DNA of 64,000 nucleotides from positions 1 through 64,000 of the forward strand of contig JAEUUU010000175.1 in the NCBI GenBank assembly GCA_016787345.1, given 5' to 3'. Position 1 is the stretch's first letter, and each line of letters opens with the position of its first letter. The position numbers were made by a program, and so were the translations under genes. This DNA is from Saprospiraceae bacterium (GTDB taxonomy: Bacteria; Bacteroidota; Bacteroidia; Chitinophagales; Saprospiraceae). Shown here one piece after another: positions 34,386-44,075 of the stretch. The notes under the pieces are model-generated. The model saw nothing but the letters and a program-made list of their open reading frames with translations. It was not told the origin of the DNA and ran no database searches.

Positions 34386-35480
34386 TTAATTCAATTCTGC
34401 TTCCAGCCAGACGGGCTGGTGATCTGAAAACTGAAAATCCTGGCCGACGGTTTGAACCTTTTTTATTTGAACATTCGGCGAGACCAGGAAAAAGTCGATC
34501 AGTGTGACAAAGGTTTCCCCTTTTTTATACGGATCTCGCGCTTTCCTGTTGGTTGGCTGCGTGGCGTCGTAGGCAAAATGCCAGTCGTCGGGGAAAAAAC
34601 CGGCCGGAATGTTGCCTTGTTCGTAACCCTGTGTATTGCCGGGCATAAACGTATCGAAGCGGAAATAGGGCGGGCATTGATTCCAGTCGCCGCCAAGTAC
34701 CACGTAATTGCCTTTTTCGTATTCCCGGAGGGCCAAATCGCGGAGATAGGGCAGTTGAATCGCCTTGATTTTGTCGCCCGGATCGTAAGCGGCATTGTGC
34801 AGATTGATGACAACCAACTCCTTGCCCCGGTTGGTTGGGAAGCGATGTATGGCCAGGCAACGGTCCAGTTGAAACATACGATCGGGCATCGGATAGTGCC
34901 CGGGGAGTTGCTCCCTGATCGATGTTTCCGGATGCCACCTGCTGAAAGTTGCCAGCCCGGAGTTGACCTTGCCGTAGGCATTCCAGGGCTCCAGCAGCGG
35001 AATCGGGACACGGCGGCAGATGTAATTTTGGGCGTAGGTGGAAGCATAGCCGCTAAGTGTACTACAATAGGCGCTGTATTGATCGATCCCATAACTGCGA
35101 TCGGACGAGACGTCTACTTCCTGAAGAAGGTAAAAGTCAGCCGTTTTTTGCTGGAAAAAATCGAGTGCGCCGCGCAGGTTTTTCTCCACCAGCGGGCGGG
35201 GCGAATGCACCATGCTGTTGCCCGAGTACCACATACCCTGATCGTCGTAGAAAAAATCGGACTCGGCGCCCAGACCGCCAAAACCTACATTCCAGGTGAC
35301 AAACCGGAATACACTGTCGGACAGAATGGTAATGGGCAAGAACTGGTGCGGTTCCAGTTTTACTGTTTGTTCGGGTTCCCAGTCGGTGGCCCAGCCAAAT
35401 GCAAAAACGCCGGCCAGATAGAGGAAGACAACGAGCAGCAAGCCAATCAGGCTTCTGCGTATCGGACGTGACATTTTCAT
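34386..35480 (-). CDS. Endonuclease/exonuclease/phosphatase family protein
   Basis: The 364-residue protein has one N-terminal membrane anchor (SLIGLLLVVFLYLAGVFAF) and the EEP catalytic fold: FRFVTWNVG, LLQEVDVSSDRS, VINLHNAAYDPG, VVLGGDWNQCP and FQFSDHQPVWLE supply the metal-binding and catalytic Asn, Glu, Asp and His. Family members cut nucleic acids or phosphoesters; a membrane-anchored, exported form suggests a periplasmic phosphodiesterase or nuclease. Its ATG overlaps the stop of the upstream DUF1573 gene in TGATG, so translation is probably coupled. Confidence 0.9.
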   Translation of the reverse strand: MKMSRPIRRSLIGLLLVVFLYLAGVFAFGWATDWEPEQTVKLEPHQFLPITILSDSVFRFVTWNVGFGGLGAESDFFYDDQGMWYSGNSMVHSPRPLVEKNLRGALDFFQQKTADFYLLQEVDVSSDRSYGIDQYSAYCSTLSGYASTYAQNYICRRVPIPLLEPWNAYGKVNSGLATFSRWHPETSIREQLPGHYPMPDRMFQLDRCLAIHRFPTNRGKELVVINLHNAAYDPGDKIKAIQLPYLRDLALREYEKGNYVVLGGDWNQCPPYFRFDTFMPGNTQGYEQGNIPAGFFPDDWHFAYDATQPTNRKARDPYKKGETFVTLIDFFLVSPNVQIKKVQTVGQDFQFSDHQPVWLEAELN

Positions 35481-35905
35481 CAGTTGCCGCTTTCAGGTTT
35501 GGGAATCACTTTGCCGCGCAGTATCAGGGCGGTGCCCTGTCCGACGCTGTCGGCAGAGGTGCTAACCGGTACGAACCGGTAGAATTCTTCGGCTTTTTCC
35601 GCATCGAACGTGATGCGCACCCAGCCGCTTTTGCCGGGCGGAATGGGTTCGCGGAGCCAATCGGTCGTGATACAATGACAGGTGACCAATGCTTCGCGAA
35701 TGCTCAGGGGGGAGCCACCGGTATTGTTGACAATGAATTCGCGGGTAACGGGTGTGCCCTGTGGGATTTCGCCCAAGTCCAGTTGTTTAACGGGCCATTC
35801 TGCCCTGGCGGGGCCACTGGCAGTAGTTGGTTGCTGGCCGGGTTGTGTATGAGAACAAGCAGCAAAAAGCCACAGTGCTGGTATGAAGAAAAGGATTTTT
35901 TTCAC
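35480..35905 (-). CDS. DUF1573 lipoprotein
   Basis: The roughly 141-residue lipoprotein has a signal peptide KKILFFIPALWLFAAC (Cys at the lipobox end) and a DUF1573 immunoglobulin-like domain (LDLGEIPQGTPVTREFIVNN, then TCHCITTDW), common in Bacteroidota surface proteins of unknown role. The frame is open to a TTG at 35923, but that codon lies in the TACCTTTG promoter box, so the GTG at 35905 is the likely start. Translation is coupled to the next gene. Confidence 0.82.
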   Translation of the reverse strand: MKKILFFIPALWLFAACSHTQPGQQPTTASGPARAEWPVKQLDLGEIPQGTPVTREFIVNNTGGSPLSIREALVTCHCITTDWLREPIPPGKSGWVRITFDAEKAEEFYRFVPVSTSADSVGQGTALILRGKVIPKPESGN

Positions 35906-35920
35906 CGCGCAAATTTTGGC

Positions 35921-35928
35921 CAAAGGTA
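35921..35928 (-). promoter_or_regulatory. -7 promoter element of the DUF1573 unit
   Basis: The minus strand reads TACCTTTG, an exact TAnnTTTG match, 15 bases before the GTG start. It lies just after the terminator of the upstream protease gene. Confidence 0.48.
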
Positions 35929-35929
35929 A

Positions 35930-35965
35930 ATAAAAACAGCAGGGCGGGTCATTGACCCGCCCTGC
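35930..35965 (-). terminator. Intrinsic terminator of the PKD metalloprotease gene
   Basis: A perfect 12-bp stem GCAGGGCGGGTC/GACCCGCCCTGC (35939-35950 with 35954-35965) has a 3-base loop and a T-rich tail on the minus strand. It lies 29 bases after the protease stop. Confidence 0.85.
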
Positions 35966-35994
35966 CGATTACTGTATTTGAAGTGAAAACCTTC

Positions 35995-38900
35995 TTACTG
36001 CTGTACGACTACTTTAACAAAGATCGTTCGGTCGCCGCGGCGTACGCCAAGGGAGTAGACCGAGGCTGGCAGGTCGCCGTAGTCGAACTGATACAACAAG
36101 TGCCCGGTACCAAAATCAGCCTGGTCACGACGGACCAGTTCGCCGATGCTGTTGAACAGGAAAAATTCGATTTTCTCTTCCGGCAGGCCGCTCATTTCGA
36201 TACTGAACTTGCCATCGTTCGGGTTCGGGAACAGACGGAAGCTTTCCAGCCAGCTCAGGTCGCTGGCGCCCGATACGATCACCTGGATCGTCTGTTGCAG
36301 GGTACTGGCGCCGCAAAGATTCACCACGGTGAGTTCGACGGTGTATGTGCCGCTGGCTGAGTAAGTGTGCGTCGGGTTTTCTTCATTACTGAAGCTGCCG
36401 TCGCCGAAATTCCAGGAATAACTGAGTCCGTTGAGCGACTGGTTGGCAAACAGGATGGTACTGCCGAAGCTTTGGTAAGTGAAACCTGCATTCGGCAGGC
36501 TGTTGACAACAATGTCCTGGGTGGTCGTGTTGCTGCCAAAAGCGTTGGTAGCCGTCAGGGTAACCGTATAAGTTCCCGGCGAATTGAAGGTTGTCGTCGG
36601 GTTCTGCTGTGTCGAAACAGGCGGATTACCACCTTCGAAGGTCCAGTTCCAACTGGTTGGGTCGCCGGCCGATTGGTCGGTGAATTGTACCGCCAGCGGC
36701 GCGCAACCTTCATTCCAGTTGGCGCTGAACGCTGCGAGCGGAGCTGAACCAGCAATTTCAATGGTCTGGCTGATTTCTACGGTGCCGCAGGCATTGGTAG
36801 CAAACAGGGTAATGTTGTACATGCCCGGGGTGCCGTAGTCGTGCGAGGGGTTGGTTTCATTGCTGAAACTGCCGTCGCCGAAAGCCCATTGGTATGACGT
36901 TGCTCCGGTAGTCGTGTTGGTCAGCACCACGCCGAAGCCGGCGGTCTGGATGCTGAAACCGGCTGTCGGAGTGGTATTGACCGTTACAGTTTGCGTCGTT
37001 GTGGCGCTGCCAGCCGAGTTGGTCGCCACCAGGGTCACCGTGTAGGTTCCGGCTTGCGACCAGCTTGCTGTCGGGTTTTCATCCGAAGACGTTGCAGGCG
37101 AGCCCCCTTCGAAGGTCCAGGCAAAGGTTGTCGCATTGTCGCTGGAAGTATTGGTAAACTGTACTTCAAACGGAGCGCAACCATTGTTGGCGCTCAAACT
37201 GAAACCGGCTGTCGGGGGCGTAACGACGGTTACCTGCTGGGTAGTTGTGTTGCTGCCACAGTTGTTGGTTGCAGTGAGCGTTACCGTATACACGCCGTCG
37301 GTTGCATACGTGTGGTTCGGGTTGGCCTCGCCGCTGGTGCTGCCGTCGCCGAAGTTCCAGACGTAGGTCGTGGCATTGGACGAGTTGTTGGTAAAGCTGG
37401 CGTTTGCGCCGTTCACGCTCGAGGTAAAACCGGCCGTCGGTTCGGGCAATACCGTGATAAAGTCGTTTTGGGTGTACGTGCTGCTGCCACCGGCAGAAAC
37501 AGCCACCAACGTGACGTCGTAAGTGCCCGGATTGTCAAAAACAACCTCCGGGTTTTGCAGTGTGGACGTAGCGGGCGTGCCACCCTCAAAAGTCCAGTTC
37601 CACTCCGTTGTATTGCCGGACGACAAATCGGTAAATTGAACGAGCAAAGGACCGCAACCGGAAGTAGTGGCAGCCGTAAACCCGGCATTGGGCGATGTAA
37701 TCACAACGACCTGCTGGGTAGCCGTACTGGTACCGCATGCATTGGTAGCCGTGAGCACGACCGTATAAGTGCCGTCGGTCGCATACGTGTGCGTAGGCTC
37801 GGCATCTGTGCTGGAATTGCCGTCGCCGAAATCCCAACTATACGTGCTGGCATTGGACGACGTGTTGTCAAAGTTGGCTGTCGCTCCTGCTACCGACGAA
37901 CTGAAATTGGCATTCGGACCGGCATTTACAACAATCACGTCGGTTTGAGTAGCCGTGCTGCTGCCAGCGGCATTGCTGACCGTCAGTGTGACGGAGTAGG
38001 TGCCAGGTACGCTGTACGTAACCGTGGGGTTTTCTTCATTCGACGAAGACGGACTGCCGCCGGGGAATTGCCAGTTGAAACTGGTGGCATTGGCCGTGGA
38101 GGCATCGGTGAATTGTACCGTCAGGGGGCCGCAACCGGAAGTCGGACTGGCCGTGAAAGCTGCCGTCGGAGCGGTTGACACAGTAACCGTCTGGGTAGAG
38201 GTAGCCGTGCCGCAGGGGCCTGTTGCAGTAAGCACTACCGTGTAAGTACCGTCGGTAGCATACGTGTGGTCCGGGTCGCTTTGCGAACTGTTGTTGCCGT
38301 CGCCGAAATCCCAGGAATAGCTGGTCGCATTGGCCGACGTATTGGTAAAGCTGACGTCGAGTCCGTTGGCCGAGCTGGTGAAGCCGGCTGTAGCGGCGGG
38401 TTCAACCGTAATCGTAAAGTTTTCACCCGAGCCGGTGCATCCGTTGAGGCTGGGCGCTGCGGAGATCGTTCCCGTTTGGGTGCTGCTCACGTTGGCCGCT
38501 GTAAACGAAAGATTTCCGCTTCCGGAGGCGCCAAGACCGATATTGGTGTTGCTGTTGTTCCAGCTGACCGAAGCGCCGGCGGGCGTGCTGTTGAAATTGA
38601 CGATGACCGTCTCTCCAGCGCATACCGTTTGATTGGCAGGGTCGCTGATCGAGGGCGTGGGATTGACGGTAACCGTAAAGTTTTGCGCCACGCCGTTGCA
38701 ACCGTCGAGCGAGGGCGTTACCGCGATCGTGCCGGTTTGAGCGCTGTTTACATTGGCAGTGGTAAATGCAATATCACCTGTGCCGTTGGCGCTCAGGCCG
38801 ATATTGGTATTGTTGTTGGTCCAGGCATAGCTGGCGCCATTAGTACCGTTGAAATTGATGGCAACCGGGGCGCCGCCACAGGCGGTTTGATCGGCCGGGT

Positions 38901-41853
38901 CTGTCATCGACGGCGTCGGGTTGATGGTAATGTCGAAACTGGCTGCGCTGCCTGTACAACCGGCCAGGCTGGGTACGACGGATATCGTGCCGCTGGTGGG
39001 TGCGCTGACATTGGCAGAAGTAAAGATGATATTACCCGTTCCGTTTGCCGCAAGTCCAATGTCGGTATTGCTGTTGGTCCAGGCATAGCTGGCGCCGTTG
39101 GTACCGTTGAACGGAATATTTACCGAAGTCCCGCCGCAGGCGCTGGCGTCGCCGGGGTTGGAAACCGTCGGTGTGGGATTTATGGTAATGGTAAAATTCA
39201 CCGGCGTGCCAACACAACCCGGCAGCGACGGCGTTACCGTGATGGTCGCTGTTTGCGTATTGCTGACATTAGCCGAAGTAAAGTTCAGGTTGCCCGAGCC
39301 GCTGGCAGCCAGGCCAATTGCCGTATTGGAGTTGGTCCAGGCATAGCTGGCGCCGCTGGTGCCATTGAAGGCGACGGAAACCGGGGCGCCTCCGCATGCG
39401 TTTTGCGCCGCCGGCGTATTCATGGTCGGCGCCTGCGTGACGGTGATAAAGTTGGTTTGGGAGGCCGTATTGCTGCCGGCTGCATTCGTAACCGTCAGGG
39501 TGACCGTGTAGGAACCGGTATTATTGTACACGACAACCGGATTCGGATCGGTAGAGGTGCCTGGGTTGCCACCCGGGAACAGCCAGTTGTATGTCGACGG
39601 ATCGCCTGAAGAAGTACTGGTAAACTGAACCGTCAGAGGGCCGCAACCGACGGTTGGAGTAGCTGTGAAACTGGCAACCGGAGGGGCAAGCACTGTTACG
39701 GTTTGGGTTTCAGTATTGGTGCCGCAATCGTTGGTTACCGTGAGGGTTACGGTATAGGTGCCTTCTTCGGCATACGTGTGCGTCGGGCTCGTCTGGGTAC
39801 TGGTATTGCCGTCGCCAAAATCCCAAAGCGAAGAAGCAGCGCCGTTGGAGGTGTTGCTAAAGTTCACGGTCAGGCCGTTTACCGCTTGTGTAAAATTGGC
39901 ATTCGGCGTGGTTTGCACCGTGATGTAAGACGTCTTGGTAATCGTGTTGGAGCCCACGGCGTTGGTGGCGGTTAGGGTCACCGGGAAAGTTCCGGAGAAA
40001 TTATACAGCACCAGTGGGTTTTGAGCCGTGGACGTCGACGGGATGCCGCCCGGGAATTGCCAGTTGTATGCAATGGTATTGGGCGACGACTCATTGGTGA
40101 ACTGGACGGCCAATTGTGCACAACCGCTTGTGGGTGATCCCGAAAAATCAGCGGTGGGGGCTGTGTTCACAAATGCGGTTTTGGTGGAAGTTCCGCACTC
40201 GTTTTCCACCGTCAGTGTTACGAAATAATTGCCCCCGAAGTCGTACGTGTGAACCGGGTCTTCGTCAAAACTACTCTGGCCGTCGCCAAAATCCCAAACA
40301 AAGGAAGTCGCGTTGCTGGAGGTATTGGTAAACGTAACTGTTGTACCATCAACCGTGTAGGTAAAATTAGCAACCGGCTTGGCTTTGATTTCGACCTGTT
40401 TGGTAATGCTTACCGGGCCCCCGGTGCCTTGAAGCGTTAGTTTTACACTGTAAGTACCCGGATTAGCCCAGGTGACTGTGGGGTTTTGCTGTGTGGACGT
40501 GGGCGGTGTGCCGCTCGGGAACATCCATGCGTAGCTGGTGATATTGCCACTGGAAAGATCGGTGAACTGAACGGGGCTGTCTTCACAAGCCGGATTGGGC
40601 GACCATTCGAAATCGGCAATCAGCGGCGGCGGCGGCGGTCCGCAGGGGGTCAGGCAGTTGCTGTTGATTTTTCCGGGCAAATAGTTGTTGACTGCAGTGA
40701 TCGAGGCATTGCTCCAGGAGTTGGAAGTGTTTACCGAGGGGCACATGATCCAGGAGTTCGGGCAACCGGAAGCATCGTGGTTGCAGTTGAAGTTGTGTCC
40801 GATCTCGTGGGCCGTCAGTACGCGAAGGAAATCGGCGTTGTTGCTGAAATCCTGCAAACAGTGGTATTTGATGCTGTTGCAAACGCCGCCCAGCCAGGCA
40901 ATACCGATGGTGCCGCCCTGAAAATCGCGGTCGGTCCAGAGTTCGCCGACGTCGAACGTGACGCCGAAGTTGCCGGCGTTGCCCCAGGCCGTAAAACTGT
41001 CGAGCAGTGCACTAGCGCTGGTCGAGGTCGTCCAGGGATCGCTGTTCTGGCTCGTCACGACAAACTGAGTTACGATCACAAATTCCAGGTCGTGGTTGAA
41101 TACGCCGGTGTAATTGGTCTGTACGTTGTTGATAACGCCAATATTGTGGTTTTCAACGGCGTCAACAGAGCCGTATTTGTCAAACATCAGCCAGTCGGAG
41201 GCGATAGCCAGGTCGACTTCGTAGCAGGCCATTGCATCGGCGACCAACTCTTCGGGCTCATTTTGAAACTGGTCCTGAATGTGCTGAAATTCCTCGTTGG
41301 CTTCCCGCAAAGCACATTTGTTTTCATCGGTATGAATCACCGCGCTGGCCGGGTAAACGATGTAAAGCCCAAACGGCGCGTTCTGGTCGAGATACCACAG
41401 CGGTTCGATGTACCAGGTATCATTGTTTTTTTCAACGAAGCCGTAAATAAAGTCGTTGTCGAGCGTCAAACGGACATGCCCGTTACTCCCCACTTCGAAG
41501 CCAAAGAACGCTTTTTGTTCCGTGGGAGTGATGTACTGGATGCCGTCGTCGCTCACGACCTGCAGACGGTAGTTTTCAGACAATACCCGGCTGGGCGACA
41601 AATAAAACGTCCAATCGTGCCCGTCCAGTTGAAGAGAAATAGGCGCCGGGTTGAACATGGTACTCTTCGCAGCTTCGTGGATAGGCTCGGCATCGATGCT
41701 GAAAACTTCCCAGCTGGTAAACTTCTTTTTCAGGCTCAGAGAGGTATACTCAACCTTCTCACCTGAAAAATTTTGTGCCGTCAGTTGACCCGTTCCGGCA
41801 AGAAACACAAGGGTCAGGAGCCAACAGCAAAACAGACGTAAACGACAAAGCAT
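35995..41853 (-). CDS. Giant secreted reprolysin-like metalloprotease with PKD repeats and T9SS sorting domain
   Basis: The 1952-residue protein has a signal peptide (ending LTAQ), a propeptide-like beta domain, and a metzincin catalytic domain with zinc site HEIGHNFNCNHD (His349, His353, His359). A Pro-rich joint follows. Next come about 14 PKD domains that alternate strictly between an FPGG/FEGG type (with CGPLTVQFT) and a DFGDG type. After the fifth, four roughly 85-residue PKD-like repeats (ASYAWTNSNTxIGLAA) interrupt the series. A type A T9SS domain (FRLFPNPNDGKFSIEMSG, then SVYSLGVRRGDRTIFVKVVV) ends it. It is likely exported to the surface as a long-stalked protease. Confidence 0.93.
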   Translation of the reverse strand: MLCRLRLFCCWLLTLVFLAGTGQLTAQNFSGEKVEYTSLSLKKKFTSWEVFSIDAEPIHEAAKSTMFNPAPISLQLDGHDWTFYLSPSRVLSENYRLQVVSDDGIQYITPTEQKAFFGFEVGSNGHVRLTLDNDFIYGFVEKNNDTWYIEPLWYLDQNAPFGLYIVYPASAVIHTDENKCALREANEEFQHIQDQFQNEPEELVADAMACYEVDLAIASDWLMFDKYGSVDAVENHNIGVINNVQTNYTGVFNHDLEFVIVTQFVVTSQNSDPWTTSTSASALLDSFTAWGNAGNFGVTFDVGELWTDRDFQGGTIGIAWLGGVCNSIKYHCLQDFSNNADFLRVLTAHEIGHNFNCNHDASGCPNSWIMCPSVNTSNSWSNASITAVNNYLPGKINSNCLTPCGPPPPPLIADFEWSPNPACEDSPVQFTDLSSGNITSYAWMFPSGTPPTSTQQNPTVTWANPGTYSVKLTLQGTGGPVSITKQVEIKAKPVANFTYTVDGTTVTFTNTSSNATSFVWDFGDGQSSFDEDPVHTYDFGGNYFVTLTVENECGTSTKTAFVNTAPTADFSGSPTSGCAQLAVQFTNESSPNTIAYNWQFPGGIPSTSTAQNPLVLYNFSGTFPVTLTATNAVGSNTITKTSYITVQTTPNANFTQAVNGLTVNFSNTSNGAASSLWDFGDGNTSTQTSPTHTYAEEGTYTVTLTVTNDCGTNTETQTVTVLAPPVASFTATPTVGCGPLTVQFTSTSSGDPSTYNWLFPGGNPGTSTDPNPVVVYNNTGSYTVTLTVTNAAGSNTASQTNFITVTQAPTMNTPAAQNACGGAPVSVAFNGTSGASYAWTNSNTAIGLAASGSGNLNFTSANVSNTQTATITVTPSLPGCVGTPVNFTITINPTPTVSNPGDASACGGTSVNIPFNGTNGASYAWTNSNTDIGLAANGTGNIIFTSANVSAPTSGTISVVPSLAGCTGSAASFDITINPTPSMTDPADQTACGGAPVAINFNGTNGASYAWTNNNTNIGLSANGTGDIAFTTANVNSAQTGTIAVTPSLDGCNGVAQNFTVTVNPTPSISDPANQTVCAGETVIVNFNSTPAGASVSWNNSNTNIGLGASGSGNLSFTAANVSSTQTGTISAAPSLNGCTGSGENFTITVEPAATAGFTSSANGLDVSFTNTSANATSYSWDFGDGNNSSQSDPDHTYATDGTYTVVLTATGPCGTATSTQTVTVSTAPTAAFTASPTSGCGPLTVQFTDASTANATSFNWQFPGGSPSSSNEENPTVTYSVPGTYSVTLTVSNAAGSSTATQTDVIVVNAGPNANFSSSVAGATANFDNTSSNASTYSWDFGDGNSSTDAEPTHTYATDGTYTVVLTATNACGTSTATQQVVVITSPNAGFTAATTSGCGPLLVQFTDLSSGNTTEWNWTFEGGTPATSTLQNPEVVFDNPGTYDVTLVAVSAGGSSTYTQNDFITVLPEPTAGFTSSVNGANASFTNNSSNATTYVWNFGDGSTSGEANPNHTYATDGVYTVTLTATNNCGSNTTTQQVTVVTPPTAGFSLSANNGCAPFEVQFTNTSSDNATTFAWTFEGGSPATSSDENPTASWSQAGTYTVTLVATNSAGSATTTQTVTVNTTPTAGFSIQTAGFGVVLTNTTTGATSYQWAFGDGSFSNETNPSHDYGTPGMYNITLFATNACGTVEISQTIEIAGSAPLAAFSANWNEGCAPLAVQFTDQSAGDPTSWNWTFEGGNPPVSTQQNPTTTFNSPGTYTVTLTATNAFGSNTTTQDIVVNSLPNAGFTYQSFGSTILFANQSLNGLSYSWNFGDGSFSNEENPTHTYSASGTYTVELTVVNLCGASTLQQTIQVIVSGASDLSWLESFRLFPNPNDGKFSIEMSGLPEEKIEFFLFNSIGELVRRDQADFGTGHLLYQFDYGDLPASVYSLGVRRGDRTIFVKVVVQQ

Positions 41854-42186
41854 GGTCTGGATTGTAGTTTAATAATGATGAGGAAAATACGAATGTAGGG
41901 GGAGGATTACCTGTATCGGAAATGGGACAACCGGGAGAGCCCCGGAATAAAACCGGATAGGTATTTTTCAGCACGCGAAAGTACTATTTGTGCATAATTC
42001 ATTTACAAAACCGTATAAAAATTGCATGATTGTGCAAATAACGGACGTTTGTTCAGTCGAGTGCGCAACCCCTTCGGAAGGTTTTCGTTACAGGGTTATT
42101 TGAATCCTGACGCCTTGTCTGGTTCGGCTCGATCACAACGCATACCTTTGCCAGCTCCTTTTTTCTGACACAACCTTGTCCTGCTC
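41854..42186. other. Divergent promoter region
   Basis: These 333 bases separate the divergent protease and barrel genes. I see no gene. The plus-strand -7 box at 42143-42150 is annotated separately. The middle part (about 41980-42050) is AT-rich and probably holds the protease promoter, but no clear TAnnTTTG was found on the minus strand. Confidence 0.5.
42143..42150 (+). promoter_or_regulatory. -7 promoter element of the small barrel gene
   Basis: TACCTTTG matches TAnnTTTG, 36 bases before the ATG at 42187. The -33 box is weak. Confidence 0.47.
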
Positions 42187-42816
42187 ATGCTGCTTAAAAA
42201 AAGCCTTTTTGCTCTCTTCCTTTGCCTGCTGGGCGCCACCGCCATACAGGCGCAAGACGACGACCGCTCCTACCGCGGCCCCGACCGGGGCGAGCGCGAA
42301 GAACCCCGCGCCACCGGTTTTGCTTCCAAACTTTGGTATGGCGGCAGCCTCAACCTCGGCTTCAACGCTTTTAATGGCCAGAACGCATTCGGCGTAGGCC
42401 TGGCGCCCATGGTCGGTTACAAGTTTTGGGGACCTTTATCGGCCGGCCCCAGGGTTTCCTTCACCTTTACCTCACTCAAAATCCCGGGCGCCCGCGCCGT
42501 AGCCTTGTTCGATACCGAAGCCGGTGCGTTCCTGCGTTGCAGGGCCTTCAAAGGCTTTTTCCTTCAGGGCGAATTGTCGAACAGCTGGCGCCAGGACCCC
42601 TACGAACAGGTCGGCACCAAAATCCTGAAACGCACAGTATCGCGCTTCAATCAATACGCCGGAATCGGTTACAATTTCTCGAATGGCAGCGGCGGCCCCG
42701 GTACGGAAATCAGTGTCATGTACAACTTCGCAATTGCCAACGACATCGATAACAGCAACACCTTGTGGGATGAAAATCCCTTGCTCTACCGCTTCGCTTT
42801 TACCTACGGCTTTTGA
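42187..42816 (+). CDS. Small outer-membrane barrel protein, unknown function
   Basis: The 209-residue protein has a signal peptide (LLKKSLFALFLCLLGATAIQ, then AQ), a charged Asp/Arg-rich segment (DDDRSYRGPDRGEREEPRA) and about eight amphipathic strands ending LLYRFAFTYGF. The final Phe and strand pattern fit an OmpX/OmpW-size barrel. The family is not recognised. It has its own promoter, and the aldolase gene 98 bases downstream has a separate one. Confidence 0.65.
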   Translation: MLLKKSLFALFLCLLGATAIQAQDDDRSYRGPDRGEREEPRATGFASKLWYGGSLNLGFNAFNGQNAFGVGLAPMVGYKFWGPLSAGPRVSFTFTSLKIPGARAVALFDTEAGAFLRCRAFKGFFLQGELSNSWRQDPYEQVGTKILKRTVSRFNQYAGIGYNFSNGSGGPGTEISVMYNFAIANDIDNSNTLWDENPLLYRFAFTYGF

Positions 42817-42835
42817 GATTTGAGACAAATAAAAA

Positions 42836-42865
42836 TTGGCTACAAGGGTTGTTGTTATATCTTTG
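42836..42865 (+). promoter_or_regulatory. Consensus promoter of the aldolase gene
   Basis: TTG at 42836-42838 and TATCTTTG at 42858-42865 are separated by 19 bases, the best complete Bacteroidota-type -33/-7 pair in the window. The ATG lies 49 bases further on. Confidence 0.65.
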
Positions 42866-42914
42866 CAACTAATTTAGCCAAATTTTTATTCTCTAACCAA
42901 ATTGTATTTTCCAA

Positions 42915-43973
42915 ATGGCGAATGCTAAAATTGTCGGGCTGCTCGGCGACAAGGCTGCTTACTACCTTGAACACGAGTGCCGCACCATCGACAAAAAACA
43001 ACTGCATGCCCCCTCGCGCAACCACGTGGACGAAAGCTGGGCTGGTTCCAACCGCAATCCGCAAACCCTACGCAGCCTCCAGCAAATTCTCGGTACCGGC
43101 CGTCTGGCCAATACCGGATATGTGAGCATCCTGCCCGTCGATCAGGGTATCGAACACTCTGCCGGTGCGTCTTTTGCCCCGAACCCGGCCTATTTCGACC
43201 CGGAAAACATCGTCCGGCTCGCCATCGAGGGCGGCTGCAATGCCGTGGCTTCCACCTACGGCGTATTGGGCTCCGTTGCGCGCAAATACGCCCACAAAAT
43301 TCCGTTTGTGGTCAAAATCAACCACAACGAGTTTCTTTCCTATCCCAACAAGTTTGACCAGATCATGTTTGGCTCCGTCAAAAATGCCTGGGATATGGGC
43401 GCCGTAGCCGTCGGTGCCACCATTTATTTCGGCTCCGATGAAAGCAGCCGCCAAATCCAGGAAGTGGGCGAGGCTTTCGAACTGGCACACGAACTGGGCA
43501 TGGCCACTATCTTGTGGTGTTACCTGCGCAACAACAGCTTCAAAAAAGACGGCGTCGATTACCACACCGCCGCCGACCTCACCGGCCAGGCCAATCACCT
43601 GGGCGTGACAATTCAGGCCGATATCATCAAACAAAAACTGCCGACCAACAACGGCGGCTATACGGCCATCAATTTTGGTAAAACCCATGCCAAAGTCTAC
43701 TCCGAACTCAGCAGCGATCACCCGATCGACCTTTGCCGTTACCAGGTGGCCAACTGCTACATGGGCCGAGTAGGCCTCATCAACTCGGGCGGCGAATCCA
43801 AAGGCGCCACCGACCTGCAGGAGGCCGTTATCACGGCCGTGGTGAACAAACGCGCCGGCGGCATGGGGCTTATTTCCGGTCGTAAAGCTTTCCAAAAGCC
43901 CGTCAAGGAAGGTGTGGCGCTGCTCAACGCTATTCAGGACGTGTACCTCGACAAATCGATCAAACTGGCCTGA
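42915..43973 (+). CDS. fbaB: Class I fructose-bisphosphate aldolase, DhnA/FbaB type
   Basis: This Schiff-base aldolase cleaves fructose-1,6-bisphosphate to glyceraldehyde-3-phosphate and dihydroxyacetone phosphate. The 352 residues show [43 protein letters not shown], and a C-terminal segment with [20 protein letters not shown], all hallmarks of the DhnA family, unrelated in sequence to class II FbaA. It has a strong promoter and a strong terminator, so is a single highly regulated gene. Together with gap and pgk it makes glycolysis the main recognisable pathway in the window. Confidence 0.95.
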   Translation: MANAKIVGLLGDKAAYYLEHECRTIDKKQLHAPSRNHVDESWAGSNRNPQTLRSLQQILGTGRLANTGYVSILPVDQGIEHSAGASFAPNPAYFDPENIVRLAIEGGCNAVASTYGVLGSVARKYAHKIPFVVKINHNEFLSYPNKFDQIMFGSVKNAWDMGAVAVGATIYFGSDESSRQIQEVGEAFELAHELGMATILWCYLRNNSFKKDGVDYHTAADLTGQANHLGVTIQADIIKQKLPTNNGGYTAINFGKTHAKVYSELSSDHPIDLCRYQVANCYMGRVGLINSGGESKGATDLQEAVITAVVNKRAGGMGLISGRKAFQKPVKEGVALLNAIQDVYLDKSIKLA

Positions 43974-44002
43974 TCTGCCGGTTTTTGAAGAATTGTGGCT
44001 AC

Positions 44003-44039
44003 AAAGGCGATTTCAACCGCGGTTGAAATCGCCTTTTTT
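44003..44039 (+). terminator. Perfect 34-bp palindromic terminator
   Basis: Two 17-base arms (44003-44019 and 44020-44036) are exact reverse complements without a spacer, and the structure ends in a T-run. In RNA it folds with a small loop. It ends the aldolase transcript. Confidence 0.88.
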
Positions 44040-44075
44040 CATTGCTTTACACTCCACAAGCCATTCTTTTCTGCC

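Noticed and set aside
36991..41766. Several long plus-strand frames opposite the PKD metalloprotease
   Set aside because: They have repetitive Gly/Arg/Val composition that follows the PKD repeats in reverse; no start signal, signal peptide or known domain.
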